The position numbers were made by a program, and so were the translations under genes. Shown piece by piece: positions 44,107 through 53,202 of a stretch of DNA of 64,000 nucleotides (the first letter of the stretch is position 1; every line of letters begins with the position of its first letter). This DNA is from a bacterium. GTDB lineage: Bacteria; Planctomycetota; UBA1135; UBA2386. The notes beneath the pieces are model-generated. The model saw nothing but the letters and a program-made list of their open reading frames with translations, did not search any database and had not been told where the DNA came from. The stretch spans positions 186,001 through 250,000 of the forward strand of contig JAUILN010000002.1 of assembly GCA_030432695.1 (NCBI GenBank). The letters are read 5' to 3'.

Positions 44107-47100
44107 ATGAACACCGCGAACCACCGGCCGGGCCCGGCCCGCATCTCCTCTTCCTCGATCCTGCGCGCCGCGGTCCTCCTCGCCGCGGCGGGCCTGAGCG
44201 GCGCCACCGCCCACGGCCAGATCGCACCGCGCCTCCTCGCCGATCTCAACCCAGGCTTCGACGCGCTGGTCGGCGACTCGAGCCCCACGGTGCTGGCCGC
44301 GGACGCGTTCCGGATGCTGGTGCTCGCCAGCACACCTGCCACCGGGCGCGACCTGTTCCTGGTCGAGGAGAAGACCCACACCGCGCTCGACGTGGTGCCC
44401 GGCCCCACGGGGATCCGCGAGATCGGCACCGCGGTGATCGCCGGCGCGGGCGCCCTGGTGCTGCTCGACGACGGGATCCACGGCTTCGAGCCCTGGCACA
44501 TCGATCTGGCGAGCAGGACCGCGACACGGTTCGAGGTCTTCGCCGGCGCGACATCGTCGGTGCAGGCCGGTCAGGGCATCGCGGTGGCGCGGCTGTTCCA
44601 GGGCACCACCGAGTTCTTCTTCCGCGCCGACGACGGCGTCCGCGGCACCGAGCTGCACGCGATCGACGAACACGGCCAGCGCCGGCGGCTGGTGTTCGAG
44701 TTCTTCGACGGACCGGTCGGCACGCCGATGACCGATCCAGTGGCCTTCGGCAACAAGCTGATCCTCGGCACCGACACCGCCGACGGCCTCGGCTTCGAAC
44801 TCGGCGTGGTCCACGACCTGGAACCTCGCCGGATCAGTCGGATCGACCTGCTCTCCGGCCCGGGCAGCTCGTTCCCCGCCAACTTCGCGGTCTCGCGATC
44901 GGGCGACGTCTACTTCGCGGCGACGACCCTCAGCGGACTCGGCAGTGAACTCTGCCGCTACCAGCCCGCCAACGACACCGCACGCCTGATCGCCGACCTC
45001 GACCCGCTCGGCGCCAGTGGGCCCAACGGCTTCCTGCCCACGCCGCAGGGCCACGTGTTCTTCAGCGCGACGATCCAGGGCCAGAATCGACTGTGCCGGG
45101 TCATCAACGACCAGGCCGACGTGATCGACCTCGGCAACCTGATCGGCCGCAACGGCTTCGCACACGCACGCGGCTTCTTCTTCGTCGGCGAGGAACCGAT
45201 CCACGGCGCCGAGCTCTACCTGTTGCCGAACAACCAGACGCCGCCCGTGCTGGTCGCCGACCTCGAGCCAGGACCCGGCAGCAGCTCCCCCGACTCGTTC
45301 CTCAGCCTCGACGACGACACGATCCTGTTCGCGGCCACGCGCCGCGCCACTGTCGGCCGCGAGCTGTTCTTCTCCTCGGCCCTGCGGACCGACCTGTTCT
45401 TCGATCTCTTCCCCGGCCAGCAGTTCTCCGACCCGACCGACCTGCAACTCCTCCACGGCACGCGGATCGGCATGGTGGCACGGACCTCGACCTTCGGCCG
45501 CGAGCCCTGCATCTTCGATCCGTTCGAAGGCGACCTGTTCGTGCACGAGATCGCGCCCGGCGGCTTCGCCAATCCGCTCGGCTACGTCTCCGACGGCCAG
45601 CGCGCCGCGGGCGACGGCGGCTTCCTGTTCGTCGCCGACGACGGCACACACGGCCCGTCGCTGCACCGCGCGACCTCCGACCCGCGTGGCTTCGCGCGGA
45701 TCGACCGGATCGGCGCAGCGTTGTCGCGACCGAGGTCGGACGAGTTCGGCCTGCTCGGCGCGCGGGTGCTGTTCCGCGGCGAGGACGCGGACGGCGAGGA
45801 CGACCTGTTCGCGACCGATCTGGATACCGTCGAGAACCTCACCGACGGACCCGCCGGCACGGACGCCCGCGACCCGACCGGCCTCACGGTCGTCGGGGAG
45901 ACCCTGGCACTGTTCGCCGCCGATGTGGACGTCGGCGGCCAGCCCATGGGCAGCGAGCCGATGTTCACCGACGGCACGCCCACGGGAACCGGCATCGCCG
46001 CGGACCTCTGCCCGGGACCATGCAGCTCCGCGCCGACCGACTTCTCGCCGCTCGGCAACGGCTCGGCGTTCTTCTCCGCCGACGACGGCTCCACGGGGCG
46101 CGAGCCCTGGCTGTTCCAGAACGGCGCGGTGCAGCAGCTCGACGACCTGATGCCGGGCCCCGCCGGTTCCAACCCCAGCCGCGCGGTCGGCGACGCGGGC
46201 GGCATCTGGTTCGTGGCCGACGGCCCGGGCACCGGCCGAGAACTGTGGACCAGCGACGGCACGGCACTCGGCACGATGCCGGTCGACGACCTCTGCCCCG
46301 GCCCCTGCGGCGCCGATGTCCGTGGCCTGCAGGTGCTGCCCGGCGCGCGGAACGGCGTGGCCTTCTTCGCTCGCGGCGCGGCACCCGGGTTCGGTCTGTT
46401 CGCAGCCGGACGCCTGGCCGGCAGCACGCGGCTGCTGCGACGGCTGCGCACCGACGATGCCTGTCGACCCGGCGACCTGGTTCCACTGGGCGACCTGCTG
46501 CTGTTCGTGGCATGCGACGACCAGGGCGTGAAGCGACTCTGGCGCACCGACGGCACCGCGGCCGGCACCGTGGTCGTGGCGCCGACCGTGGTGGTCTTCG
46601 ACACCGACTCGCTGGCGGCGGTGACCGACACGATCGCGCTGTTCACGGCCCTGGTCGGCTTCGAGCGGCGGGTGTTCGCGACCGACGGCACCACGATCGG
46701 CACGACCTCCGCCTTCGCGTTGCCGCCGGCCGGCACCGCCGCCGACTTTCACCGCTCCGGCGGCGCGATCTACTACGAGGGCAGCTCGTTCCCCGAAGGC
46801 ACCAACGTCTGGGAGGTTCGCACCGAGGCGCTCGGCCTCGCGTGGCAAGACGTCTACGGCCGCGGCTGCGACGGCAGCAATGGTCGGCCACCACGCATCG
46901 GTCGCGAGCGCGCGCCGATCCTCGGCCGCAACGACTTCGCGATCACCTGCCGCGACGCGGTCACCAACCGGAGCTGCGCGCTGCGGATCGGCACCCAAGT
47001 GGTGGACGTGGCGCTCGGCACCTGCACGGTGCTCAACGACGGCTCGTTCCCGGCGATCCCGGCCGGGACCGACGCCCAGGGCGCATCGCGGATCTCCTTC

Positions 47101-47235
47101 TCGGTGCCGAACGACCCGGCCCTGAACGGCTTCCGCTTCCAGGCGCAGTGGGTGATCCTCGATCCGGCCGGTGGGGAGCTGAATGGCCAGGGTGCCGCGT
47201 CGGACGGCCTGGAATGCCAGCTCGGACGGCGCTGA
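44107..47235 (+). CDS. Secreted ELWxxDGT-repeat protein, second copy
   Basis: A 1042-residue exported protein from the ATG opening MNTANHRPGP; an in-frame ATG 42 bases upstream is possible. The signal peptide covers residues about 1-37 (AAVLLAAAGLSGATAHGQ). Degenerate repeats run through the protein, for example ELWTSDGTALGTMPVDDLCP, EPMFTDGTPTGTGIAADLCP and RLWRTDGTAAGTVVV. It is less regular than its paralogue near the window start and richer in Cys pairs (LCPGPC). The final 127 residues begin YGRGCDGSNG and contain VPNDPALNGFRFQAQWVILD, the shared C-terminal module. It follows the two-halved exoprotein by 64 bases, so both may be co-expressed. The function is unknown, presumably at the cell surface. 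Confidence 0.88.
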   Translation: MNTANHRPGPARISSSSILRAAVLLAAAGLSGATAHGQIAPRLLADLNPGFDALVGDSSPTVLAADAFRMLVLASTPATGRDLFLVEEKTHTALDVVPGPTGIREIGTAVIAGAGALVLLDDGIHGFEPWHIDLASRTATRFEVFAGATSSVQAGQGIAVARLFQGTTEFFFRADDGVRGTELHAIDEHGQRRRLVFEFFDGPVGTPMTDPVAFGNKLILGTDTADGLGFELGVVHDLEPRRISRIDLLSGPGSSFPANFAVSRSGDVYFAATTLSGLGSELCRYQPANDTARLIADLDPLGASGPNGFLPTPQGHVFFSATIQGQNRLCRVINDQADVIDLGNLIGRNGFAHARGFFFVGEEPIHGAELYLLPNNQTPPVLVADLEPGPGSSSPDSFLSLDDDTILFAATRRATVGRELFFSSALRTDLFFDLFPGQQFSDPTDLQLLHGTRIGMVARTSTFGREPCIFDPFEGDLFVHEIAPGGFANPLGYVSDGQRAAGDGGFLFVADDGTHGPSLHRATSDPRGFARIDRIGAALSRPRSDEFGLLGARVLFRGEDADGEDDLFATDLDTVENLTDGPAGTDARDPTGLTVVGETLALFAADVDVGGQPMGSEPMFTDGTPTGTGIAADLCPGPCSSAPTDFSPLGNGSAFFSADDGSTGREPWLFQNGAVQQLDDLMPGPAGSNPSRAVGDAGGIWFVADGPGTGRELWTSDGTALGTMPVDDLCPGPCGADVRGLQVLPGARNGVAFFARGAAPGFGLFAAGRLAGSTRLLRRLRTDDACRPGDLVPLGDLLLFVACDDQGVKRLWRTDGTAAGTVVVAPTVVVFDTDSLAAVTDTIALFTALVGFERRVFATDGTTIGTTSAFALPPAGTAADFHRSGGAIYYEGSSFPEGTNVWEVRTEALGLAWQDVYGRGCDGSNGRPPRIGRERAPILGRNDFAITCRDAVTNRSCALRIGTQVVDVALGTCTVLNDGSFPAIPAGTDAQGASRISFSVPNDPALNGFRFQAQWVILDPAGGELNGQGAASDGLECQLGRR

Positions 47236-47306
47236 CCCTGGGGCGGGGCACGCGCCTCACGCCCGGCTGCATCCACGGTGCGACGGGCCGACGAACGCCT
47301 CCGCCG

Positions 47307-47873
47307 ATGTTCCCCACGACCAGACGACTCCTGGGCCTCGCGGCGTCCCTGCTCGCCGCGGGTTGCGCCTCCCACCCCCCGCTGCCTACCGTCGAGTCCG
47401 TCGACCTCGACCGCTTCATGGGCGATTGGTATGTGGTCGGGCACATCCCGGCCGCCTCGGAATCGGAGGCATACAACGCGGTGGAGTCCTACCGCCGCGG
47501 CGACGATGGCGAGATCCTCACCACCTACACCTACCGCGACGGCGGCTTCGACGGCCCGATCGAGGTGATGCAGCCGGTCGGGTCCGTGCGCGACGAAGAG
47601 ACCAACGCCACCTGGGGCATGGAGTTCTTGTGGCCGTTCTCCTTCGAGTACCTGATCACCTGGCTCGACGCCGACTACACCGCGACGATCATCGGCCGCA
47701 CCGCGCGCGACTACGCCTGGATCATGACGCGCGACCCGAACCCCAGCGAGTCGCACTATGCGAAGCTGGTCGCCGAGCTGGAGCGTCAGGGCTACGACAC
47801 GAGTCGCCTGCGCCGCGTGCCGCAGCGTTGGCCCGATCCGGAGCACGTAGCGGCACGGCGGGCGGCGCGGTGA
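47307..47873 (+). CDS. Blc-type bacterial lipocalin (lipoprotein)
   Basis: A 188-residue lipoprotein whose signal peptide ends in a good lipobox (LLAAGC, Cys about residue 20). The lipocalin signature is near the start of the mature part (LDRFMGDWYVVGHIPA, with the conserved G-x-W), followed by TTYTYRDGGFDGP. The C-terminal strand is ATIIGRTARDYAWIMTRDP, typical of the Blc/apolipoprotein D group. Such outer-membrane lipocalins bind fatty acids or lysophospholipids and help in envelope maintenance. It follows the ELWxxDGT gene by about 70 bases and converges with the DUF4276 gene. The family assignment is strong; the ligand is unknown. Confidence 0.9.
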   Translation: MFPTTRRLLGLAASLLAAGCASHPPLPTVESVDLDRFMGDWYVVGHIPAASESEAYNAVESYRRGDDGEILTTYTYRDGGFDGPIEVMQPVGSVRDEETNATWGMEFLWPFSFEYLITWLDADYTATIIGRTARDYAWIMTRDPNPSESHYAKLVAELERQGYDTSRLRRVPQRWPDPEHVAARRAAR

Positions 47874-47906
47874 ATGGCGCGTGTTCCGCGATCGTGAGAC
47901 CCCGCC

Positions 47907-48527
47907 CTACCGGCAGCGCGCGGCCAGCTCCTCGAAGAATCGCGCCGCCCAAGGGCATCGCCCGCGAACCCGAACGGGATCGAGAGATTCCAGCAGTCGG
48001 AAGGAGTCACGGCCCTTCTGGTAGCGCTTCTTCGCGCTCGCCTCTGCCGCTCGCTGCAGCGCACGATCCAGATCCTGCTTGGTGACGGCCTCGAGATCGC
48101 GGCGCTTCGGAAGCGCGTTCTCGGGGATCTTGCCGACGAAGTAGGTTCGCACGGCATCCTCGTCCGCGAGGATCCAAGCCTCCATGCACTGGACCATCAG
48201 GTGCAGATCGTCATCTCGGGCTTCGCCCGGCCGCTTCCATGCCTCGCCCTCACTTCGCTGCAGGAAGCTCCAGGGCGATTCACCGTCTCGCACAGGTCCT
48301 TCGGAGTCGACCAAGAGCAGAGGACGACCTGCGGCGCCGACATGCTCCAGGGCATCGACGAAGCGCTCGAACGCCCTGCGTCTTGATCCGCAAGGAACGA
48401 AGGAAGGCATCCGCCCGCGCAAGCCTGCCCGTTCTGCCAGCCTCACGAATGCGCGTCGACACCTGGTCAAGAGGCTGTCGTCCTCGCCTCCGCCTTCGAC
48501 GAACACCTGCACGGCGCGAGGCCTCAC
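47907..48527 (-). CDS. DUF4276 family protein (Toprim-like), partner of the ATPase
   Basis: A 206-residue protein starting with GTG in a GTGA overlap with the stop of the ATPase gene. The N-terminal VQVFVEGGGEDDSLLTR carries the conserved Glu of a Toprim-like fold, and LLLVDSEGPVRD supplies the acidic DxE-type motif. VQCMEAWILADEDAVRTYF is typical of DUF4276. Proteins of this family are routinely found with an AAA ATPase, by analogy with the Toprim nuclease partners in OLD/PARIS-type defence pairs. A nuclease or nucleotide-binding role in phage defence is inferred and not shown by the sequence alone. It is transcribed with the ATPase and converges on the lipocalin gene. Confidence 0.85.
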   Translation of the reverse strand: MRPRAVQVFVEGGGEDDSLLTRCRRAFVRLAERAGLRGRMPSFVPCGSRRRAFERFVDALEHVGAAGRPLLLVDSEGPVRDGESPWSFLQRSEGEAWKRPGEARDDDLHLMVQCMEAWILADEDAVRTYFVGKIPENALPKRRDLEAVTKQDLDRALQRAAEASAKKRYQKGRDSFRLLESLDPVRVRGRCPWAARFFEELAARCR

Positions 48528-49738
48528 CAGCGCGTTCCTCCGAGTTCACCCGTCATCCAGAGGCGCCCCAGGCCCTGATCCCGCCTCATCCGATCAACGG
48601 TTTCCTGATCGAGACGCGTGAGAGTGGTCGTCGACCCTGGCTTCTCGCAGATGACGACGGAGGCCGCATGCTCGGACAGACCATCGACAAGCTGGGTCGA
48701 GTGAGTTGTGACCACGAGCTGCATACGGCTCGAGGCATCCACCAACGCGTCGGCGAGCGCGGCGAACTGATCGGGATGCAGACCGAGTTCGGGCTCTTCG
48801 ATCGCAACCAGCGGAGCCGGAGCGGGGTCGAGCAGGATCGCGAGGATGCAGAGGACTCGCAGCGTTCCGTCCGACAGCCGATGAGCCGGAAGGTTGCATC
48901 CGTGCTCCGTGACATACAACTGGAGCCGGCCACCCTCCGGAACGATCTCCACATCCTCGAAACCCGGCGCGAACTCCGCGAGCGCGTCGAGGAATCGACG
49001 CTTCACCGCCGGGTCACGCTTGAGGACCGACAACCGCGACGGCAGGTTGTCGAAGTCTTCTGACAGGTAGTCGTTCCGCACGTCCGCCCGGCAGCTGCCG
49101 CGAAGCGCGGAGTCGGGTCCGAACTGCCAACTGCGGTAGATCCGAACTCGCCTCAACACATCCGCCAGGGCGGTCAACTCGGGGTACAGGTCAGGGTCGC
49201 GCCGCTGGGACAGGATCGACTGGGTCGGGTCGATGGAATCCCGCCGCAGGCTGCGCCGACCGCCGCCTTGCTCGTTCAGATAGGGCTGCCCCGATTCGTA
49301 GCCGAAGTAGAAGTAGGGCTTGGGCTGACCGGATCGGGCAGCCTCGTTCTCGATGCGCTCGTCGAGGACCACGAACGAATCGGCCTCGTGCCCGAACTCG
49401 AGTCGATAGCGGACCGCGGGAGGGTCCACCGGGTGCTGGGCGACCCGGCCCTCGGCGAACACCGCATCGATCACCGCCGTATTCGCGCTTCCGGATCGAT
49501 CCGCCCACAGCCAATCCCGGACCCCGCCGCCCTCGCGGATCGGCAGGGGCAGGTCCTTGGACACTGCCCTGAGCACCGACAGCGCTTCGACGAGGTTTGA
49601 CTTCCCCGAACCGTTCGGCCCGATCAGCACGTTGAGCGGCTCGAGTTCGATGCACTCCGTGCCCGGACCGAAGGACAGGAAACCTGTCAGCGAGAGTCGC
49701 TTCAGCAGCCGCGCGTCACTCTTCATGAGGAAGTCCAT
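48524..49738 (-). CDS. AAA family ATPase (AAA_21, SMC/OLD-like)
   Basis: A 404-residue ABC/SMC-type ATPase. The Walker A motif is LNVLIGPNGSGKSNLVEAL near the N-terminus, the signature motif region is HRLSDGTLRVLCILAILL, and Walker B is PLVAIEEPELGLHPDQ. The switch His is in QLVVTTHSTQLVDGL. The middle is the helical insert usual in AAA_21/RloA/AriA-like proteins. It starts at the ATG opening MDFLMKSDAR; a second ATG 12 bases later is equally possible. It overlaps the DUF4276 gene by 4 bases, so the two are translationally coupled and probably form one complex. A defence function is inferred from the pairing. Base composition resembles its neighbours, giving no sign of very recent transfer. 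Confidence 0.9.
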   Translation of the reverse strand: MDFLMKSDARLLKRLSLTGFLSFGPGTECIELEPLNVLIGPNGSGKSNLVEALSVLRAVSKDLPLPIREGGGVRDWLWADRSGSANTAVIDAVFAEGRVAQHPVDPPAVRYRLEFGHEADSFVVLDERIENEAARSGQPKPYFYFGYESGQPYLNEQGGGRRSLRRDSIDPTQSILSQRRDPDLYPELTALADVLRRVRIYRSWQFGPDSALRGSCRADVRNDYLSEDFDNLPSRLSVLKRDPAVKRRFLDALAEFAPGFEDVEIVPEGGRLQLYVTEHGCNLPAHRLSDGTLRVLCILAILLDPAPAPLVAIEEPELGLHPDQFAALADALVDASSRMQLVVTTHSTQLVDGLSEHAASVVICEKPGSTTTLTRLDQETVDRMRRDQGLGRLWMTGELGGTRW

Positions 49739-49862
49739 TCCGGACCGCGCATCCGGCGCGCAACCCGGCGGCGCGATGGTATCCAAGTGGCTCGGGTTCA
49801 CCACCCGACTTGCTCGGCGGATGGAAGCGCGCAGCCCTGGGGCGCCCGAGCCCCGCCTCCGC

Positions 49863-51827
49863 TCACCCACCCAATGTCAACAGGATCCGGTTGGAGACCG
49901 AGACCCCGTGCGCGGCGCACGGCGGAGCGGTGGGCGTGAGCACGATCCATTGCGTGTGCAGTTCGGTGCGGACCAGCAGCGGGTCGGTGGGGATCGAGAT
50001 CCCGAAGGAGCCTGCCCCACCGGTGAGGCCGATGGTCCCCGAGCCGAACTGTCCGACCAACGCCTCGCACGGTCCGCAGCCGAGCAGCGCGGGGTCAGGG
50101 CCGACCGCGAAGACGATCGCCGCGACCGATGCGTCCGACGCCGCGCCGCGGAGTTCGAGGCTGAACGCCGCATTGCCGATCGAGGGCGCGCCGCCGCTGG
50201 TGGACTGATCGCCGCCGCAACCACCACCGAGGTCGATCACCGAACCGTTCAACACGAACGCGTCGTCCTGGATCTCGACGCCGATCGAGGTGTTGCGCCG
50301 GATCGCGTCGGCGAGCGACTGCTGCTCGACGAAGGCGACCATCGGCGCGGGCAGGTAGCCCTCATACCAAAACCGGTCGCCGTCGCGGATCCGCTCGAAC
50401 TGGTCCTTCAGGACCTCGAACAGGAGTTCTCCGACCATCGCCTGCGGCACGTGGTCCTCGGCCAGCGCGCCGACCCGCAGATCGATCTCGTCGACGTTCG
50501 CGTAGACCGTCGCGAGGCGTTGGCAGAGCGCGGGGTCCGAGGAGATCTCGTCGAACCGCGTGCGGCGCACGAGCCCGACATCGGCACGGAGCTGGTTGTA
50601 GCTCGGCAGGCCGTGGTCCCGCCCACGCTGGATGTTCAGCCAGGCCAGATCGAAGCCGCCCGAGCCCGGCGGACCGAACAGGAAGTTGCGGACGTCGTCG
50701 ATGATCTCCGGATCGACCTCCTGAGCGTGCTGGCGCACCAGGCCGCGGAGCAGCGGTTCGATCCCGGTCGCGACGATCTCGTCCGGCTCGAAGAACGCGG
50801 AGCGCAGCGGCAGGTCGCCCTGCGGGATCGAGCGGAGGTCGGCGTCGAGTCGCCGCAGCGTCGGCGACAGCATCGTGTGACCGAGCCGGAAGGCCGCGGT
50901 CGAGAACACGTTGCGGATCCCCGGATCGACGTTCGGGTCGTAGCCCTGGTAGGCAGGCAGCGCGGTCGGACCGAGCAGCACCGGCAACCACTCGCGGTAG
51001 GTGATCGCCTGGATCTCGCCGATCACGATCGCGCGCGCGAGCTGGTAGCGGTCTTCACCGCTCATCGCCGGGAACGCCAGCCCGATGAGGACCGCCCAGT
51101 TGTTGTGCCCACGCACGAACAGCGTGTGCATCGCGGTCAACGCGTTCTGCTCGTTGGCGCGCACGTCGCCCGCCAGGAACAGCGTCGGGTCGTTGGGATT
51201 CGGCGCATTCGCGAAGCCGCTGGTGTTGAACGGCAGCAGGTTGCCCGCACTGGTCTTCAGCCGGCCGGTTCCGTCGAGCGAGCGGAACTCGTTGGCGCGA
51301 GCAGGATCCGAGCCGTAGACCATCGAGCCGTCGAGGAACGCCAAGATGTCGTTGGTCTGCTGGCGGACCGCCGGCGCTCCCTGCATCACGTACTCCGAGC
51401 GGAATACCGGCATGACCTGCGTGCCGGTGCCGTGCGGGTCGAACTGCGGATCGCCCCGGGGCACCAGGATCGCGAACGACTCCAGTGGCATGGCCGTCTC
51501 GCTCAGGTCGAGGTCGTGGTCGATGAACTGGCCCCACTGCCAGAGCATGTCCGACGCTCCGCGCGCATCGGGCCCGCGCGCTGACTGGGCGCAGACCGCA
51601 TTGCTGATGGTGCGCACGTTCTGTCGCCCGGCACCGGCCGGACTGCCGACCCCGCCGCCATGGTCGATCGACTCGAGTCGCAGCAGCGCGGCGCTCGCCA
51701 CACCCCAGTCGGGATGCTGTACGTTGTTGCCGTGTCCGTCGATCGAGCGAACGACGAGCTGGAACTGGGCGTTCGCGACGGCAGGCAGCGCCAGGGCGGC
51801 GGCACTCGCGAAGACGGCGTGGATCAC
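49863..51827 (-). CDS. Secreted animal-type haem peroxidase
   Basis: A 654-residue member of the peroxidase-cyclooxygenase (animal haem peroxidase) superfamily. The N-terminus is hydrophobic (ASAAALALPAVANAQ, cleavage about residue 20). The distal His is about residue 104 in MLWQWGQFIDHDLDL, the position equivalent to the calcium-site and catalytic region of myeloperoxidase-like enzymes. ANEQNALTAMHTLFVRGHNN and FRLGHTMLSP contain further conserved motifs, the latter with the predicted proximal His. The visible start is GTG; a CTG 21 bases upstream would give a more basic signal peptide. The last 122 residues begin GGGCGGDQSTSGGAPSIGN and contain IPTDPLLVRTELHTQWIV, the shared exoprotein module. 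The physiological substrate is unknown. Confidence 0.92.
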   Translation of the reverse strand: MIHAVFASAAALALPAVANAQFQLVVRSIDGHGNNVQHPDWGVASAALLRLESIDHGGGVGSPAGAGRQNVRTISNAVCAQSARGPDARGASDMLWQWGQFIDHDLDLSETAMPLESFAILVPRGDPQFDPHGTGTQVMPVFRSEYVMQGAPAVRQQTNDILAFLDGSMVYGSDPARANEFRSLDGTGRLKTSAGNLLPFNTSGFANAPNPNDPTLFLAGDVRANEQNALTAMHTLFVRGHNNWAVLIGLAFPAMSGEDRYQLARAIVIGEIQAITYREWLPVLLGPTALPAYQGYDPNVDPGIRNVFSTAAFRLGHTMLSPTLRRLDADLRSIPQGDLPLRSAFFEPDEIVATGIEPLLRGLVRQHAQEVDPEIIDDVRNFLFGPPGSGGFDLAWLNIQRGRDHGLPSYNQLRADVGLVRRTRFDEISSDPALCQRLATVYANVDEIDLRVGALAEDHVPQAMVGELLFEVLKDQFERIRDGDRFWYEGYLPAPMVAFVEQQSLADAIRRNTSIGVEIQDDAFVLNGSVIDLGGGCGGDQSTSGGAPSIGNAAFSLELRGAASDASVAAIVFAVGPDPALLGCGPCEALVGQFGSGTIGLTGGAGSFGISIPTDPLLVRTELHTQWIVLTPTAPPCAAHGVSVSNRILLTLGG

Positions 51828-52132
51828 GCCGCGCGCGAGCAGTGCGGCCTTGGAGGAGGGAGTTGCAAGGCAGTGTCAGTCCGGTTCGGGCACGCGATGG
51901 GACGAGGTGAGACTATCCCACACATGCGGCGCGCCGGGGTCGCGCGCGGAATTCGTCAAGCGTCCGGGCGGGCTGGCCGCGCGCAATGGGCGACAGGCGC
52001 CGCAGACTCACGGTGTGGAACGAACACGGATCCGCGTCCCGATCTGATTCGCCGAGGAGGCTATGCGGCGACCGACGCCGCGAACGCGACCTCGAAGCCG
52101 CTCTGCCGTCCTGCGATCAATCACGTCGGGGC
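51828..52132. other. Intergenic region without a recognisable gene
   Basis: A 305-base stretch upstream of the peroxidase gene and downstream of pyrC, both read leftward. Open frames crossing it are short and unlike proteins. It presumably holds the peroxidase promoter and the pyrC terminator, but neither can be placed with confidence. Confidence 0.4.
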
Positions 52133-53191
52133 CTACCCGTCTCGGCGAGGCCGATTGTCCACGCTCCACCCGACCCGCCCACCCGCCCGCAACGGCACCA
52201 CCGTCTCGCCACCGAACGGCAGCTCCGCCGGCACGTCGACGGGCTCGCGCACCAGCTCGATCGTCTCCTGGTTGCGCGGCAGGCCGTAGAAGTCCGCGCC
52301 GAAGCAGCTCGCGAAGCCCTCCAGACGATCGAGGCAATCGACCGCGTCGAACACCTCCGCGTAGTAGGCCAGTGCGTCTCTCGCGGTGTAGGTGCCTGCG
52401 CAACCGCAGGCGTTCTCCTTGCGACCCTTGGCATGCGGCGCGCTGTCGGTGCCGAGGAAGAAGCCGGGGTCGCCCGAAGTCGCGGCCTCGACCAACGCCT
52501 CGCGGTCGCTGGCGCGCTTGAGGATCGGCAGGCAGTAGAGGTGCGGGCGAATGCCACCGACCAGCATGTCGTTGCGGTCGTGGAGCAGGTGGTGCGCGGT
52601 GATCGTCGCCGCGACGTTTTGGCTGCTCGAGCGCACGAACGACACCGCGTCGGCGGTGGTGATGTGCTCGAACACCACCTTCAGGGTGGGCAGTCGCTCG
52701 ACGATCTCGCTGAGCTTCTCGTCGATGAAGGCGCGCTCACGGTCGAACACGTCGACGCCGGCCTCGGTGACCTCGCCGTGCACGCACAGCACCAGGCCCT
52801 GCTCGGCCATCGCCTCGAGCACCGGCCAGATCCGGTCGATGTCGGTGACCCCGGAGTCGCTGTTGGTGGTCGCGCCCGCCGGATAGAGCTTGGCCGCGAC
52901 CACGAAGCCACTGGCCTTGGCGCGTGCGATCTCCTCGACCGGCGTGGTGTCGGTGAGGTAGAGCGTCATCAGCGGCTCGAAGTCGGAGCCGGCCGGTCGG
53001 ACCGCGAGGATCCGCTCGCGGTAGGCGCGGGCGTCGTCGGTGGTCACCACGGGCGGCACGAGGTTGGGCATCACCACGGCGCGGGCGAAGTTCCGGGCCA
53101 CGTCGGCGACGGTCGCGGGCAGGACCGCGCCATCGCGCAGGTGGATGTGCCAGTCATCGGGGCGCAGCAGGCGCAGGCGATCGGTGGACAT
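52133..53191 (-). CDS. pyrC: Dihydroorotase, class II
   Basis: A 352-residue enzyme of pyrimidine biosynthesis that cyclises N-carbamoyl-aspartate to dihydroorotate in the cytoplasm. Metal ligands are visible in order: the His pair of [10 protein letters not shown], the carboxylated Lys in [15 protein letters not shown], His in VLCVHGEV, His in VVFEHITT and the catalytic Asp in [11 protein letters not shown]. Length and motifs match the E. coli-type PyrC. The ATG has a good ribosome-binding site (GGAGAT) within the 11-base gap after the stop of the upstream membrane-protein gene, so the two are likely co-transcribed. No other pyr gene is nearby, which is common when pyrimidine genes are dispersed. 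Confidence 0.96.
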   Translation of the reverse strand: MSTDRLRLLRPDDWHIHLRDGAVLPATVADVARNFARAVVMPNLVPPVVTTDDARAYRERILAVRPAGSDFEPLMTLYLTDTTPVEEIARAKASGFVVAAKLYPAGATTNSDSGVTDIDRIWPVLEAMAEQGLVLCVHGEVTEAGVDVFDRERAFIDEKLSEIVERLPTLKVVFEHITTADAVSFVRSSSQNVAATITAHHLLHDRNDMLVGGIRPHLYCLPILKRASDREALVEAATSGDPGFFLGTDSAPHAKGRKENACGCAGTYTARDALAYYAEVFDAVDCLDRLEGFASCFGADFYGLPRNQETIELVREPVDVPAELPFGGETVVPLRAGGRVGWSVDNRPRRDG

Positions 53192-53202
53192 GGGATCTCC
53201 GC

